A stretch of 64,000 nucleotides of DNA from Kiritimatiellia bacterium (GTDB lineage: Bacteria; Verrucomicrobiota; Kiritimatiellia; WLWN01): assembly GCA_012103575.1 (NCBI GenBank), contig WLWN01000001.1, positions 2,856,538 through 2,920,537 on the forward strand, read 5' to 3'. A program made the translations under genes and the position numbers. Below, one piece after another: positions 37,048-46,984 of this stretch. Numbering within the stretch: the stretch's first letter is position 1; each line of letters begins with the position of its first letter. The notes beneath the pieces are model-generated. The model saw only the letters and a program-made list of their open reading frames with translations. It was not told the origin of the DNA and made no database searches.

Positions 37048-38006
37048 TAAGACATTGGGAAGCCCTCCAAAGAAGTCACAGGGTTTGATTGAAGCCAGTC
37101 AAATCATTAATTTCGTTGATCGCTTCAATTCGACCTTCTACTTCAAGAGAGTCTTGACGTTGAGATGTTCCACGACTTGAAAAAGGATTGTAGGTGCCTG
37201 AACCAGAAACAAACCGTATTGGTGGCGGGGGGAAATCATGGAGCGTTGACTATGATAACGCCCGTATATTCATAGATCCCACGTGTGGTCTGAAAGGTGT
37301 TAATGTCCGCGAAACTATCGGATTGACCTGAATACGTCGCGATGCTTCTAGATCGAATGGATCGTCCTTGTCTCGATTGATCTTGATAGTAATTAAAGGA
37401 AGCTACCATGAAAAAAGTAGGGGTTACTTCGATTGCGAATGCAGGCGTGACCACATCAATGCCGCCTTTTTGTTCAAAAATGAAGAGATGTAAGTGATTC
37501 GGAGTCTAATGCTTGATCAAAGGCCGTTAGGGTTTCAGTGGCGAGAAAGCTGGCAAAGGTATATTGAGCTGTAACAATCATTGAGCCATTCCTGATTTCA
37601 TCAATCTCAATGCCTGTAGAAAAAGTGGAGGTGGACTCATTATTTTTCCTACGGATTGATTTTTGAAGTTTCCAGTAAATTGTTGTGTAAAATCATAGGC
37701 TTCTTGTGCGTTTAGTGATACGACAACATTTCGGTTGATCGATTCAGAGTAAGTTGGGTAAACCAGACTGAAGTAATTGAGGTTTAAATCTTGAAAGTCG
37801 TTTTGGCCTACATCCGTTAATAAATCATTGGAATGATGAGTGTTCTTTTCTCGTGAGTATCGAAAAACAATGGAGGCTTCGGGTCGTTCGAGCTGAATCA
37901 ATCCTGCTGGGTTCCAAGATGCAGCCGTTGCATCGTCGGCTAAGGCGGTAAAGGCTCCGGCAAAACCTAACGCGCGTGCCCCTGAACCGCTCGGTAGGGG
38001 GGCTGA

Positions 38007-38588
38007 AAAAATGGAAGGGGGGCTGAAAGGGTCTGTATCGGAAAGGGTTTTGTCAAAAAAATTTTGATTAATGGAAAGAGCCAGTTCATTGAGTTGGCTA
38101 AAGAAGAAACGACTTTTGAGGAGATCTTAACATTGGAAGAAGGTTCCAATCATGTTGAGATCGTTGCGGCTGACTTGGCTAGGAATCAAGTCAAAGAAGG
38201 GTATACGTGGATTCTAGATGGAGCCGCACTCGAGTTGCTCATTACGGGAGCAGAAAAAAAAGGCGGCCTGTGGATGGTTCAGGGAGTATGTTCAGATAAT
38301 TATGCGATTTCCTCCATCACATACGATGATCGTATAGATAACTTTCCCCCGGACCGTCGTCCAAAAAGCATCCCGATATCTTTTCAGATACCCGCAGGAA
38401 AAACGTTGATCTTTGAAGCTAAAGATCAAGCCGGTAACCTATTAACCATTCCCTTATCGGAAGAAACTTTTGGACCCCCTTCTGTGTTAACATCAGAGCT
38501 TCGTACATTAAAACCATTTGATGTCGTTATCGATACGGATGCAGGAGCTTCGGTAAAACCTTCAAAAAAGAGTAAAGAGGTAGAGTAA
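38007..38588 (+). pseudogene. C-terminal fragment of an Ig-like-domain protein
   Basis: The frame is open from 38007, with no proper start. It reads KKILINGKSQFIEL, then TLEEGSNHVEIVAADLARNQ, a common bacterial Ig-like domain pattern (INGxx...GxNxIxxxAxDxxGN), followed by a second similar module (DRIDNFPP, LIFEAKDQAGN). Its 5' end joins the broken FadL gene through a duplicated GGGGGGCTGAAA, and its last codons (KEVE) already lie in the IS30-B end, so both ends appear lost. The parent family cannot be named. Confidence 0.55.
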
Positions 38589-39620
38589 CAATACAAGTGC
38601 AAAGGTCCGCAGCATAGTTCATTCTTTGGGTATCTGACCCCCCCCAAAGGAGAACATAGAATGCCACGAACCTACGAACATTTAAACCGTTATGAATGAG
38701 AAGTGATAGCCCAGATGCTAAAAGAAAAATATAGCTTATCTCAAATTGGCCGTCACCTGGGCCGATCCCCCTCGACTATTTGGCGCGAATTTCGCCGTAA
38801 TCGAGTCCGTGGCCGCTATTACCCAAGACCCGCAAATGGCCTGGCTCAAAGCCGATTACAGCTAGCTCGAAAGCCTCAAAAAGTGATGGGAGCTAGCAAA
38901 GAACAAGTGGAGACTCTCCTGGCGAAGTATTGGTCTCCAGAACAGGTTGAAGGTCGAAGAAAGCTAGAAGGTGACCCTCCCATCAGTCGAATGACGATCT
39001 ACCGCTACTTGTACAGTCCAAGAGGGGCTGGCTACCGAAAATACCTGCGTGGCTCCGGAAAGAAAAAACGAGCGACTCGGAAAAGCCATTCACGTATACA
39101 CAACCAAACGATGATTGACCAACGCCCCGAAGAGGGTGAAAGTCGCAAGGTGGCAGGCCATTGGGAAGGTGACACTATTCAGGGCCAAACGAGAAAAGAG
39201 GCCTGTGTAGTCACTCTAGTAGATCGAGCGACTCGATATCTCATCGCCGATCTTTTACCTCGATGCAATGCCGAATCGGTCAACCGTTCCGTACCTCAGT
39301 TCGCTGATTCAGGGCTCCCCTGTAAAACGGTGACTGTAGATAATGGCATGGAGTTTGCCAGCCATGCTAAACTACAGAAAAAAATAGCAACCCCCGTTTT
39401 CTTTGCTGAAGGGAGAAACCCTTGGCAAAGAGGGAGCAACGAAAACACGAATGGTTTGCTTCGCCAGTTTTTCCCGAAGAAAACCGACTTTGCTGCCCAC
39501 AGCTCCGCTCAGTTGAGCTGGGCTGTGGAGTTACTGAATAATAGACCGAGAAAATGCTTAGAATATAGAACGCCCAAAGAAATGATGGACAGCTTCGGTT
39601 TTGCACTTGTAAGTTGAGTC
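38583..39620 (+). mobile_element. IS30-family element B, copy 1
   Basis: Both ends contain TACAAGTGCAAA (38591-38602 on the left and 39602-39613 as complement on the right) with partial matching outward (GAGTAACAA versus GACTCAACT). The element is about 1038 bp. It follows directly on the truncated Ig-like frame. A second copy lies at 52858-53767. Confidence 0.75.
38661..39617 (+). pseudogene. IS30-family transposase B with an early in-frame stop
   Basis: ATG at 38661 with AAAGGAGA in front gives MPRTYEHLNRYE and then a TGA at 38697-38699. The same frame goes on with EVIAQMLKEKYSLSQIGRHLGRS (helix-turn-helix) and a full DDE core: GHWEGDTIQGQ, VTVDNGMEF, QRGSNENTNGLLRQFFPK. Restart at the ATG at 38715, inside the first helix, would give 301 residues, so an active product is not excluded. 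It differs from type A at most positions and belongs to another IS30 subgroup. Confidence 0.8.
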
Positions 39621-39782
39621 TGCAGTTTGGAGAAAAGGTGTGAGCGAGGATAAAGGCGACTTTTCTATTTGTTTTAGCTTCACACCCATGAGGTAAAGCC
39701 CGCCGGCCATTCCTGTACTTTCTAAAAAAAATCATTTTGTCAACTACAGGCAGAACAAGTCGTGGCTGGAAATTTCTATACA

Positions 39783-40373
39783 TCAAGACCCTGTCTCAAG
39801 CTTAGCGATTTCTTTCTTTAGCGCTTTAATTTCCTTTTGACGTTTCTTATCCTGTTTTTCTCTTCTGTTTTCATCCGATTCTTTATCGGTTAATTCGACT
39901 TCTGGGTCGTCCAGACGACCACGTAAATACTTGTTTTCTTTAAGCATAGATTCATATTTAGCCTGATAAGAAGCCTTCTCTAGTTCATGTATAGACCTGG
40001 ACTCCTCCTGTGACTTGGAGTCTTTTTTTGCGTCTGTCTTCAACTTGATTTCGGCGATTTGGTTCGCGCAATAGGAGGTTCGATACCGAACACTATCTGG
40101 TTGCCAATTAGGATGTTCTTTCGTCACGTGCCGAAATTGTTTTAACGCGTTTTGGTAGTGCTTTATGGCCGACTCCCATTTTTCCGTATCTTGTGCATAG
40201 TCGCCTTGCACCAAAAACACATACGCCTGTGTTTGGAGATTTTCCGTGGGATCAACCTGATCCATTTCGGCTAAGATCATTCCGCTTCCCCATGCAATCC
40301 ATATTTTTATAAGGGTCATAGAGGTCAATCTCTTCCGGAAAAGGATGTTGTTGGTATACATGTTCTTTCTCAT
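39783..40373 (-). CDS. TPR/coiled-coil protein of unknown function
   Basis: The 196-residue product has a hydrophobic stretch at residues 18-37 (possible signal peptide or anchor), one tetratricopeptide-like unit (AYVFLVQGDYAQDTEKWESAIKHYQNAL), and a long charged coiled coil to the end, with DKESDENRREKQDKKRQKEIKALKK in it. Such small TPR proteins occur in PVC bacteria next to envelope genes; no function is assigned. The gene is divergent from gspK. Confidence 0.6.
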   Translation of the reverse strand: MRKNMYTNNILFRKRLTSMTLIKIWIAWGSGMILAEMDQVDPTENLQTQAYVFLVQGDYAQDTEKWESAIKHYQNALKQFRHVTKEHPNWQPDSVRYRTSYCANQIAEIKLKTDAKKDSKSQEESRSIHELEKASYQAKYESMLKENKYLRGRLDDPEVELTDKESDENRREKQDKKRQKEIKALKKEIAKLETGS

Positions 40374-40516
40374 GATGGGTTCCTTTCAGCTAGTGTCGTG
40401 TTTCCACCTTACTTTTACCTCTCCCAAACTGCTAAGTAAATTCAAGGGGTTAAGAGTTCTTCTGGAAAGAAGCGGTGTTGTAAAATGAGAAATTTGGTTT
40501 ATCTTCTTTCTCTCAC

Positions 40517-41848
40517 ATGATGGGTAGACTACGTTATAGCTCAGGATTATTTATTATGAAACTTGGTTATGTTCCAACAGATCGTGCAAGAAAACTAAAT
40601 CACACACGGAGTGTACGCCGTCACTTTTTGAAAAAAATAAACACCCTTTCCCTTGTTGTGGGGATTCTTACGTTGATATGTGGTTTAGGAATATTTTTAT
40701 GGGAACACACAACACATCGTGTCCAGACGCTGAAATTGGGGGAAATCTATCTTCTTGTCGGAAGCCTTATATTATTTTTAAGGTTCTTGTTAAATGTGTG
40801 TCCAAAGATGATAAAGCGCCCTCATCGTTCTATACGCGAAAACCCGTCTTTTCCAAAAGCACGGGGACGTCTACATTCCCTTGTTAAAAATAAAGAAGGA
40901 ATGGTTCTCGTCGTGATTCTTGTTGTGCTTGGGGCGCTATCCGCATTGTTGGCTCAGACACAAGTGTTGACTCGTAATAGGCTTAAATTAGAAAAGCGGG
41001 CTTTGGATAAAGTGCGGCTTCAAAGTGCGGCAAGCGATGCTGTTTTATATGGCCTGCAAAAATTGGCTGAGGACAGAGATTTGGCCGTTGATTATACAGA
41101 GGAACCATGGGCCCAACCGTTTGAATGTGTTCAGCCTTTAGGACCCATTTCCAAGGTTTGTATTGTCGATATAAATCGTACATTTGATTTAAACAATTTA
41201 AGACTCGAAAATGGACAACGTCACAGTCGGTCGCCTACCCAAATTTTAAGCGCTATTTTTACTCTTTGTGGAAAAGAAAACTCAGTAGAACGCGCTGAAG
41301 CTTTACGAGATTGGATAGATAAAGATGAGATAGGCGCAAAAGAAAAGGACTATTATAAGAAAAAAAATCCCGAATATACGTGTCCAAATAGATGGGTAAA
41401 ATCTTGGTCAGAATTATTATATGTATCAACATTTTCAAGAGATTTTTTTAATCCAGAATCTCATTATGACTCCTTAGGACGAGCCCCTCCGACTTTGTTA
41501 AACTGTATTTCAATGGGGCCGCTTGATCGAACAAAAGCGCTTCCTATTAATATCAACACAGCTTCGGAGGCTGTATTAATCGGGGTCCTGGGTGTTGGCC
41601 AACAGGCCTTGGTGAAAAATATTTTGGACTATAGATCTCATCATCCTTTTCGCTCTTTTGAGCCACTCTCCGATATGGTAAAAGATGTGGGTGCCATCCA
41701 ACGTATTTGGCCTTATTTAGACATAAAAAGCTCACTTTTCACGGTGAACGTTCAAGCCCATGAAAATGGACAAACTGAACACATATCAGCCATTGTGAGA
41801 CGTTTTACCTCCGGGGATATCCATATTCTTCAATGGGTCACATCTTAA
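40517..41848 (+). CDS. gspK: Type II secretion minor pseudopilin GspK with an N-terminal membrane extension
   Basis: From about residue 128 the protein reads KEG-MVLVVILVVLGALSA, a prepilin-type segment without the Glu at position 5, as is normal for GspK. A helix-hairpin-helix-like domain follows late (PININTASEAVLIGVLG near 343-359). GspK caps the pseudopilus tip of the type II secretion system. About 125 residues precede the pilin segment and hold two hydrophobic helices (near 42-62 and 74-92), unusual for GspK, whose pre-peptide is short. A start near 40895 could be used, or the extension is a fusion. Directly followed by gspL. Confidence 0.75.
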   Translation: MMGRLRYSSGLFIMKLGYVPTDRARKLNHTRSVRRHFLKKINTLSLVVGILTLICGLGIFLWEHTTHRVQTLKLGEIYLLVGSLILFLRFLLNVCPKMIKRPHRSIRENPSFPKARGRLHSLVKNKEGMVLVVILVVLGALSALLAQTQVLTRNRLKLEKRALDKVRLQSAASDAVLYGLQKLAEDRDLAVDYTEEPWAQPFECVQPLGPISKVCIVDINRTFDLNNLRLENGQRHSRSPTQILSAIFTLCGKENSVERAEALRDWIDKDEIGAKEKDYYKKKNPEYTCPNRWVKSWSELLYVSTFSRDFFNPESHYDSLGRAPPTLLNCISMGPLDRTKALPININTASEAVLIGVLGVGQQALVKNILDYRSHHPFRSFEPLSDMVKDVGAIQRIWPYLDIKSSLFTVNVQAHENGQTEHISAIVRRFTSGDIHILQWVTS

Positions 41849-41868
41849 AGGAACAATAAGGATCACGG

Positions 41869-43311
41869 ATGATGGTAGACCGAATAAATACGCGTACACA
41901 TATCTGTTACGGCATAGATCTGTCGAATAAGCATCTCATTATTGTGCGTTTGACAAAGCGGAAAAAAATTACACACGAAATCGTCTATGCGGGTGAAACG
42001 GTTTGTTCCGATCCCTCCGAAGCGCAGCCTTTTCATGTAAACGTGGAAAAAGATTCTAATTCGATTCTGGCAGGTTGTATCCGTGTGCATAACAGTTCGA
42101 TGCATTGGATCACTACACCTTATGCTTCTCTCAAAAAAGCTCGTTCGGTTATCCCTTCTTTGCTTGATATTCAGCTTCCGTTTCCTTTGGAAGATTGTGT
42201 ATATCAAACGCCTTATATGCATCTTGCAAAACACGACGTTCGCTCTCTAGCCGTAGCTACGCGTCAAGATGCGATAAAGACGCGGTGTAGTCAGTATCAA
42301 AACGTAGGACTTAACCCACACGTCTTGGATCATGAAGGTCTAGCCTTATGGGATCAAAGTCTGGAGGAAATACCTATCCATGGAGATACCCTAAGGATTA
42401 TCGCTTATATTGGATATGATCACAGTGTACTGGTCTTTGGGAAAACTTTTTTTCAAGCAGCTCATAGCAGCCAATTTGGTCTAACCGTTTATATCTCATC
42501 GCAAAAAGATACGGAACCCGAATCTGTTTCCATACAGGATTTTACAGCCAGGATAGAAAGATTGTTACAATCTCACATGACTCAAGAAACGCCTTGTCCA
42601 GTCATGTGGATATGGACAGGTCCAGGCGCGTGCGAAAAAGAGTTGTGTTCTACGATAGAAAAACAAATAGCGCCATCAACTTTAACGGAGATGAAGTTCG
42701 TTGAAAAACCCGAGTCCTTTTTAGCAAGAGGGCTTGCTACGCGTGTATTTAAAAAAGATCTTGCACCGTGCAATTTTAGAAGCGGCCCATTATCACATCC
42801 ACAGACTCTTCAATGGGTCATGACTCGAAAGATGAAAAGGACGATGACCAGCGCTCTTTGTGGTTTAATGCTTATTGCCTTGAACATGGGCTGGCATTTT
42901 TTGATAAAACAAAAAAATGGACAGTTTCAAACAGTATTAACCGAGCGTGCGAGTCGTTTAACAGGTCTTTCTCGTATCTATAAAGGCCAGGAAACATATA
43001 TTGTAGAACAGGTGTTCAAAGAGCAGGTTGAAATGAAAACACCTTTTATCAAGGGGGTTTCCTTTTCTTTACGTCCCCTCTTCCATAAAATAGGAAAGAT
43101 TGCTTATACTGATCACATCTTTATCGAAGATCTGTTCTTGGGGAGTGAGCGAATATCACTAATAGGAACAGTTCGACAGGGGCATCAAACCGAGAAGCTA
43201 GCGCAGTACATCCGCGAGCAAGGATACACTGTTACCGAAGAGCAGCAAGACTCTGAACCTGAAAAATGGGTTCGTTTTTCAATAAAAGGCACTCAACAAA
43301 ATGAATCATGA
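41869..43311 (+). CDS. gspL: GspL/PilM-PilN-like type II secretion assembly protein
   Basis: The 480-residue protein starts with an actin-like (PilM/GspL cytoplasmic) pattern YGIDLSNKHLIIVRLTK. It has one membrane helix near residues 325-345 (TSALCGLMLIALNMGWHF) and a periplasmic ferredoxin-like tail. Residues such as LPFPLEDCVYQTPY fit the GspL/PilM fold. It lies 20 bp after gspK and overlaps the next gene by 11 bp, so it belongs to the type II secretion operon. Confidence 0.75.
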   Translation: MMVDRINTRTHICYGIDLSNKHLIIVRLTKRKKITHEIVYAGETVCSDPSEAQPFHVNVEKDSNSILAGCIRVHNSSMHWITTPYASLKKARSVIPSLLDIQLPFPLEDCVYQTPYMHLAKHDVRSLAVATRQDAIKTRCSQYQNVGLNPHVLDHEGLALWDQSLEEIPIHGDTLRIIAYIGYDHSVLVFGKTFFQAAHSSQFGLTVYISSQKDTEPESVSIQDFTARIERLLQSHMTQETPCPVMWIWTGPGACEKELCSTIEKQIAPSTLTEMKFVEKPESFLARGLATRVFKKDLAPCNFRSGPLSHPQTLQWVMTRKMKRTMTSALCGLMLIALNMGWHFLIKQKNGQFQTVLTERASRLTGLSRIYKGQETYIVEQVFKEQVEMKTPFIKGVSFSLRPLFHKIGKIAYTDHIFIEDLFLGSERISLIGTVRQGHQTEKLAQYIREQGYTVTEEQQDSEPEKWVRFSIKGTQQNES

Positions 43312-43804
43312 AACGCGATTGCGTATAGGTTGGGTCATCGCCACACTCACCCTTGTGTTAGGTCTTTATATGACAGGTCGCTCTGTCCACAACGTGTCTG
43401 CGCAAAAAAGTCAAATTCAGAGAAAAGCGAATGATCTTATGAATTTACGTGGTTTAGAGATCAAGAATAGAGTCTATGAATCCGCTTTGCAGACCTTTGA
43501 AAAAATTCCTCAAAAACATCCTCGGCCTATACGACAGCTTCTACGACAGTTTTTACCCGGAGAAAAAGCCGAGGTCCGTTCGCATAAAACAGAGCCACTT
43601 TCAAAAGGATGGAAAATTCGACAGGTGGAAGTCTATTTCCCGGATATAACGTTGCAGCAATTAGATGGTTTCCTTTACGAAGTGGAAGCACAGAAACCTC
43701 CTTGGCGTGCTCAAACGTTGACGGTACAAGCATCGGAGACATCCTCGGGTTCTGGCCAAATAACCATTGTGCTCGAAGCGCTAGAACAAGAAATAAAAAG
43801 TTAA
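43301..43804 (+). CDS. gspM: GspM/PilO-like type II secretion protein
   Basis: The 167-residue protein has a short N-terminal membrane helix (residues 9-25) and a periplasmic coiled coil and small fold. The size, topology and position after gspL indicate GspM or PilO. Direct sequence marks are weak. It ends 12 bp before the ABC transporter permease. Confidence 0.6.
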   Translation: MNHETRLRIGWVIATLTLVLGLYMTGRSVHNVSAQKSQIQRKANDLMNLRGLEIKNRVYESALQTFEKIPQKHPRPIRQLLRQFLPGEKAEVRSHKTEPLSKGWKIRQVEVYFPDITLQQLDGFLYEVEAQKPPWRAQTLTVQASETSSGSGQITIVLEALEQEIKS

Positions 43805-43816
43805 CAATAAACAAGC

Positions 43817-44620
43817 ATGAATCCTCTTAAAACTCTTTTTAGACACCAAGAACTTGTGAAAAACTTGGTGTCTCGAGAATTGAAAAGCAGATATAAGGGT
43901 TCTGTACTAGGTGTTTTGTGGAGCCTTCTTACCCCCCTTTTTATGGCGATCATCTCTGTATGTTTTTTCCGTTTACTAGCTCGAGGCATGCCAGCAGAGG
44001 AGATTATTGTCGGTGTTTTTGCCTGGCAGTTTACAGTCCAATCCGTTCAAGAGGGCATGCGCGCAATAACAGGTAACTCAAATTTAGTCAAAAAAGTTTT
44101 CTTCCCTCGGATCCTTCTTCCGCTTTCAATAACACTTTCAAATTTAGTAAACTACCTTCTAAGTTTAATCGTACAGTTTGTTTTTATCTTTATATGGTTC
44201 CTTCTGAAATCAGAACCCCTTACGTTAAGTATATTTACGTGTGCTCTTCCGTTTGTCATTATCTATCAAACCCTCTTTAATATCGGGATGTCTCTGTTGG
44301 TGTCTGCGTCTAATGTTTATTATCGAGATACTCAACATGCGGTGGGGATCCTTATGAGCGCCTGGTTTTTCATGAGTCCTGTTATGTATAACCTAAGTTT
44401 TATAGAACCGATCACCCAACAAAATCCATGGATCATGAATCTTTATATGTTGAATCCGATTGCAGGGATTATTACGGCTTACCGTGCACTTTTGTTTCCT
44501 GATATAACATTTGAATGGACGCTCTATACCCTTTTAGGGTTTGTTTGGCCCCTTGTATTGACCAGTGTCTCTTACTTTGTTTTTAGACGCGCCCAAAAGA
44601 ATTTTTCGGATATGCTGTAA
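43817..44620 (+). CDS. wzm: ABC-2 type permease, Wzm/TagG-like polysaccharide exporter
   Basis: The 267-residue protein has six membrane helices and the ABC2 permease pattern LVKNLVSRELKSRYKGSVLG near the N-terminus and YRDTQHAVGI near the middle. It is the permease partner of the following ATPase and would export O-antigen or another lipid-linked glycan across the inner membrane. It follows gspM by 12 bp, so the exporter may be co-transcribed with secretion genes. Confidence 0.88.
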   Translation: MNPLKTLFRHQELVKNLVSRELKSRYKGSVLGVLWSLLTPLFMAIISVCFFRLLARGMPAEEIIVGVFAWQFTVQSVQEGMRAITGNSNLVKKVFFPRILLPLSITLSNLVNYLLSLIVQFVFIFIWFLLKSEPLTLSIFTCALPFVIIYQTLFNIGMSLLVSASNVYYRDTQHAVGILMSAWFFMSPVMYNLSFIEPITQQNPWIMNLYMLNPIAGIITAYRALLFPDITFEWTLYTLLGFVWPLVLTSVSYFVFRRAQKNFSDML

Positions 44621-44691
44621 GGTTCGAGGCTGAAAACGGTGGTGAGGTGAAGTCGTATAACCGAGAACCCCGAACCAACTTAAGAATAAAA

Positions 44692-45879
44692 ATGAATGCA
44701 ATTGAAGCGATAGATCTAGGAAAACGGTACGGATTAAAAGGCCATGTAGCGCCCACACTCTTTGGGACCATTACTCGGCGTTTAAAGCGTGAAAAATCAG
44801 AGTACTTTTGGGCACTTAGAGGTGTAAATTTTAAAATTCAGAAAGGGAAGACCGTCGGTGTCATCGGGCCCAACGGGTCCGGGAAAAGTTCCATGCTGGG
44901 ATTAACCGCGGGAACGATTGCTCCAACCGAAGGACAGATTAAAACCCATGGCCGGATTGCTTCGCTTCTTGAATTGGGGGCGGGATTTCATCCCGACTTA
45001 ACGGGTCGAGAAAATGTGTTTCTGAACGCAGCTATCTTAGGTATTCCACGCGAAGATATTCAAAGACGGTTTGATGCGATTGTTGACTTTGCGGGACTCT
45101 ACGACTTTATTGATATGCCTGTAAAACATTATTCAAGCGGTATGTACGTACGACTTGGGTTTGCGGTTGCCGTTGAAGTGGATCCGGACATTATGCTCAT
45201 CGACGAAGTGTTGTCAGTCGGTGACATTGCGTTTCAGTTGAAATGCTTAGATCGAATACGTCAATTTCAAAGGAAAGGAAAAACGCTGCTTTTTGTGTCA
45301 CATGCCTTACAAACCATTGAAGAGTTTTGTGATGAAGTATTTTTAATACACAAGGGTCAACTGGTTTCCCAAGGCGATGCACCCGAAACGATTTTAACCT
45401 ATATTAAATCTTATATGGGAGAAGGCGGATACTTATATACCCAAGAATTCGGATCGAAAGAAGTGGAAATCACAGATGTACAGCTTCGTGACGATCAAGG
45501 AAACGAGACGTCTTCGTTCCTATCAGGGACCTCCATGACCATAAAGATAACCTATCATGCTCATAAACAGATTGAGAAACCGGTATTTGGTTTCTCCTTA
45601 AAAACAGGGAATGGGTTTTATGTTTTTGGCACGAACACGCAAATCATGAAGAAGCCTATTGATGTTATTGAAGGTCAGGGCATTATGGAGTTAAAAATCT
45701 CTCCTCTCACGCTGTTACACGGCAACTTTTTTTTGTCACTCTCTATTCATTCTTGGGATCATACCATCCAGTATCATCGTCGAGAGGATTGGTATCCGTT
45801 TGCCGTTAAAAACACAAGCCAGCATCTGGGTGTGTTTCAGATGAATTGTGATTGGAAGCAGAAGGGACAGATTTTTTGA
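44692..45879 (+). CDS. wzt: ABC transporter ATPase with Wzt-like C-terminal domain
   Basis: I take the ATG at 44692 (MNAIEAIDLGKRYG); a GTG at 44647 only adds a non-conserved tail. Walker A GPNGSGKSSML, signature YSSGMYVRLGFAVA, Walker B IMLIDEVLSVGD and switch His VSHAL are complete. The C-terminal 150 residues (from about 245) form the beta-sandwich that in Wzt recognises the capping group of the exported glycan. It is the ATPase of the Wzm-like permease. Confidence 0.88.
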   Translation: MNAIEAIDLGKRYGLKGHVAPTLFGTITRRLKREKSEYFWALRGVNFKIQKGKTVGVIGPNGSGKSSMLGLTAGTIAPTEGQIKTHGRIASLLELGAGFHPDLTGRENVFLNAAILGIPREDIQRRFDAIVDFAGLYDFIDMPVKHYSSGMYVRLGFAVAVEVDPDIMLIDEVLSVGDIAFQLKCLDRIRQFQRKGKTLLFVSHALQTIEEFCDEVFLIHKGQLVSQGDAPETILTYIKSYMGEGGYLYTQEFGSKEVEITDVQLRDDQGNETSSFLSGTSMTIKITYHAHKQIEKPVFGFSLKTGNGFYVFGTNTQIMKKPIDVIEGQGIMELKISPLTLLHGNFFLSLSIHSWDHTIQYHRREDWYPFAVKNTSQHLGVFQMNCDWKQKGQIF

Positions 45880-45925
45880 GCTAAAGCAAATTTGCTTAGG
45901 CCCCCCTTTACATTTTCCCCTGGTT

Positions 45926-46618
45926 TTACTGCTCTAAAGGCAGAAGAATACCATCGACAACCAACCGATCATCCTGATCTGGAGTCAGCTGAATAGGTAA
46001 TGGCGGTAGTCCTTGGCGAATGACTTCTTCCTGATAGTTTTGAAGATGTTCCCATACATCTTCTCCATACGTATATTCTCGTTTGTCGGGAGGATGTAGT
46101 TGAGTTTTAGGTTGTCGAGGGGGTGGTTGTCTCCGAGGCGTTCTGTTCCTTCTACTCTTTTGAGTACGTTTTTGATGGTCGGCAGGGGAAATCGTTTTTA
46201 TACTCGGATCAGCGAGTTTAATAATCGCCATTTCCGCTCCTTTGCGAAGCACGGCTTCTTCTTCTTCGTAATTTGCTTCGACCAGTTCAATATCACTTCC
46301 TGGTCCTCCATTTTCTGGTCCTTCACCTTCTATAAGAAAAAAACTTAAATTGGTTTTAAGATCAATAAGCCCCACTTTATTTCCCCCCCCTTCTACTCTT
46401 ATAATAGAACTCATTCTCAGTGTTTTAGCAAAAGATTGATGTGGTGGAATGGGCGCGACCCTTTTGGGTGCAGGTGGTGGAGGTCGAGGTGGATCCCCGA
46501 AAGGCTTACGATCAATAATAATCTGGTAACGGTTTGCATCGAAACGGGCCAAACTCTCAACGGTTGTCACTAGGATAGAAGGGATCAAAGCCAATAGAAC
46601 TAGTTTAGTTTGTTTCAT
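45926..46618 (-). CDS. Proline-rich periplasmic protein, GspC/PilP-like
   Basis: The 230-residue product has an N-terminal hydrophobic segment (residues 5-20), then FDANRYQIIIDRKPFGDPP, a pattern also seen in GspC/PilP-like HR domains, a proline-rich linker, and a small folded part (RMSSIIRVEGGGNKVGLIDLK) that looks like the beta module of PilP/GspC. The C-terminal third is basic and proline-rich. The gsp genes nearby make a secretion role likely, but this is inference. It is convergent with wzt. Confidence 0.5.
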   Translation of the reverse strand: MKQTKLVLLALIPSILVTTVESLARFDANRYQIIIDRKPFGDPPRPPPPAPKRVAPIPPHQSFAKTLRMSSIIRVEGGGNKVGLIDLKTNLSFFLIEGEGPENGGPGSDIELVEANYEEEEAVLRKGAEMAIIKLADPSIKTISPADHQKRTQKSRRNRTPRRQPPPRQPKTQLHPPDKREYTYGEDVWEHLQNYQEEVIRQGLPPLPIQLTPDQDDRLVVDGILLPLEQ

Positions 46619-46716
46619 TATGTATACTGGAAAATGTATGTATATGGTATCCCGTTTAGACTACAAACGTCAAGAAACGTTCATGCCCTTTCAACGGACC
46701 GATATTTTCTTCTTAA

Positions 46717-46879
46717 CCTGGATCCGTCAGTTAAACGTGGGATTTCTGTGCGAATGCTTTGGAGGCAAAAGGTTGCAAAAAAACGCAGGCGCACCCGCTG
46801 GGTGCGTCGAGGCTTTTTTGTAATTCCTTTTGGCCCAAATGGTTCGTGCAGAAAACCGCGTTTAACTGACGGATCCAGG
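46717..46879. mobile_element. 163-bp MITE, copy 3, with CTTAA target duplication
   Basis: Same element as at 7128-7290, with no difference seen by eye. CTTAA at 46712-46716 and 46880-46884 is a perfect 5-bp duplication. It lies in the intergenic region upstream of the GspC-like gene, close to the IS30 copy that begins at 46985. Confidence 0.92.
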
Positions 46880-46984
46880 CTTAAGGTTGGAAATAGTTGC
46901 CGTTGTCTGATTGCGACTTTTTCAGGAGGGCTCAATACAAGGGGTCTATCATTTTACGATAGCCTTATTGTTTCCTCAGCAATA

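Larger units (their letters stand above)
35436..37990 (-). pseudogene. FadL/OmpP1-type outer-membrane transporter, broken
   Basis: The N-terminal FadL pattern ARALGFAGAFTALADDATAA and WNPAGL is at about 37975-37905; further pieces lie at 37901-37578, 37454-37236 and 35759-35436, the last ending in a barrel strand with aromatic HQVFVLVIKDF. An IS630 element (36055-37047) splits the gene, a TGA lies near 35870 (YWAMGLVWR then stop), and frameshifts occur near 37575 and 37240. FadL proteins carry fatty acids and other hydrophobic molecules through the outer membrane. The 5' end abuts an unrelated plus-strand fragment, so the true start is gone. Confidence 0.8.
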
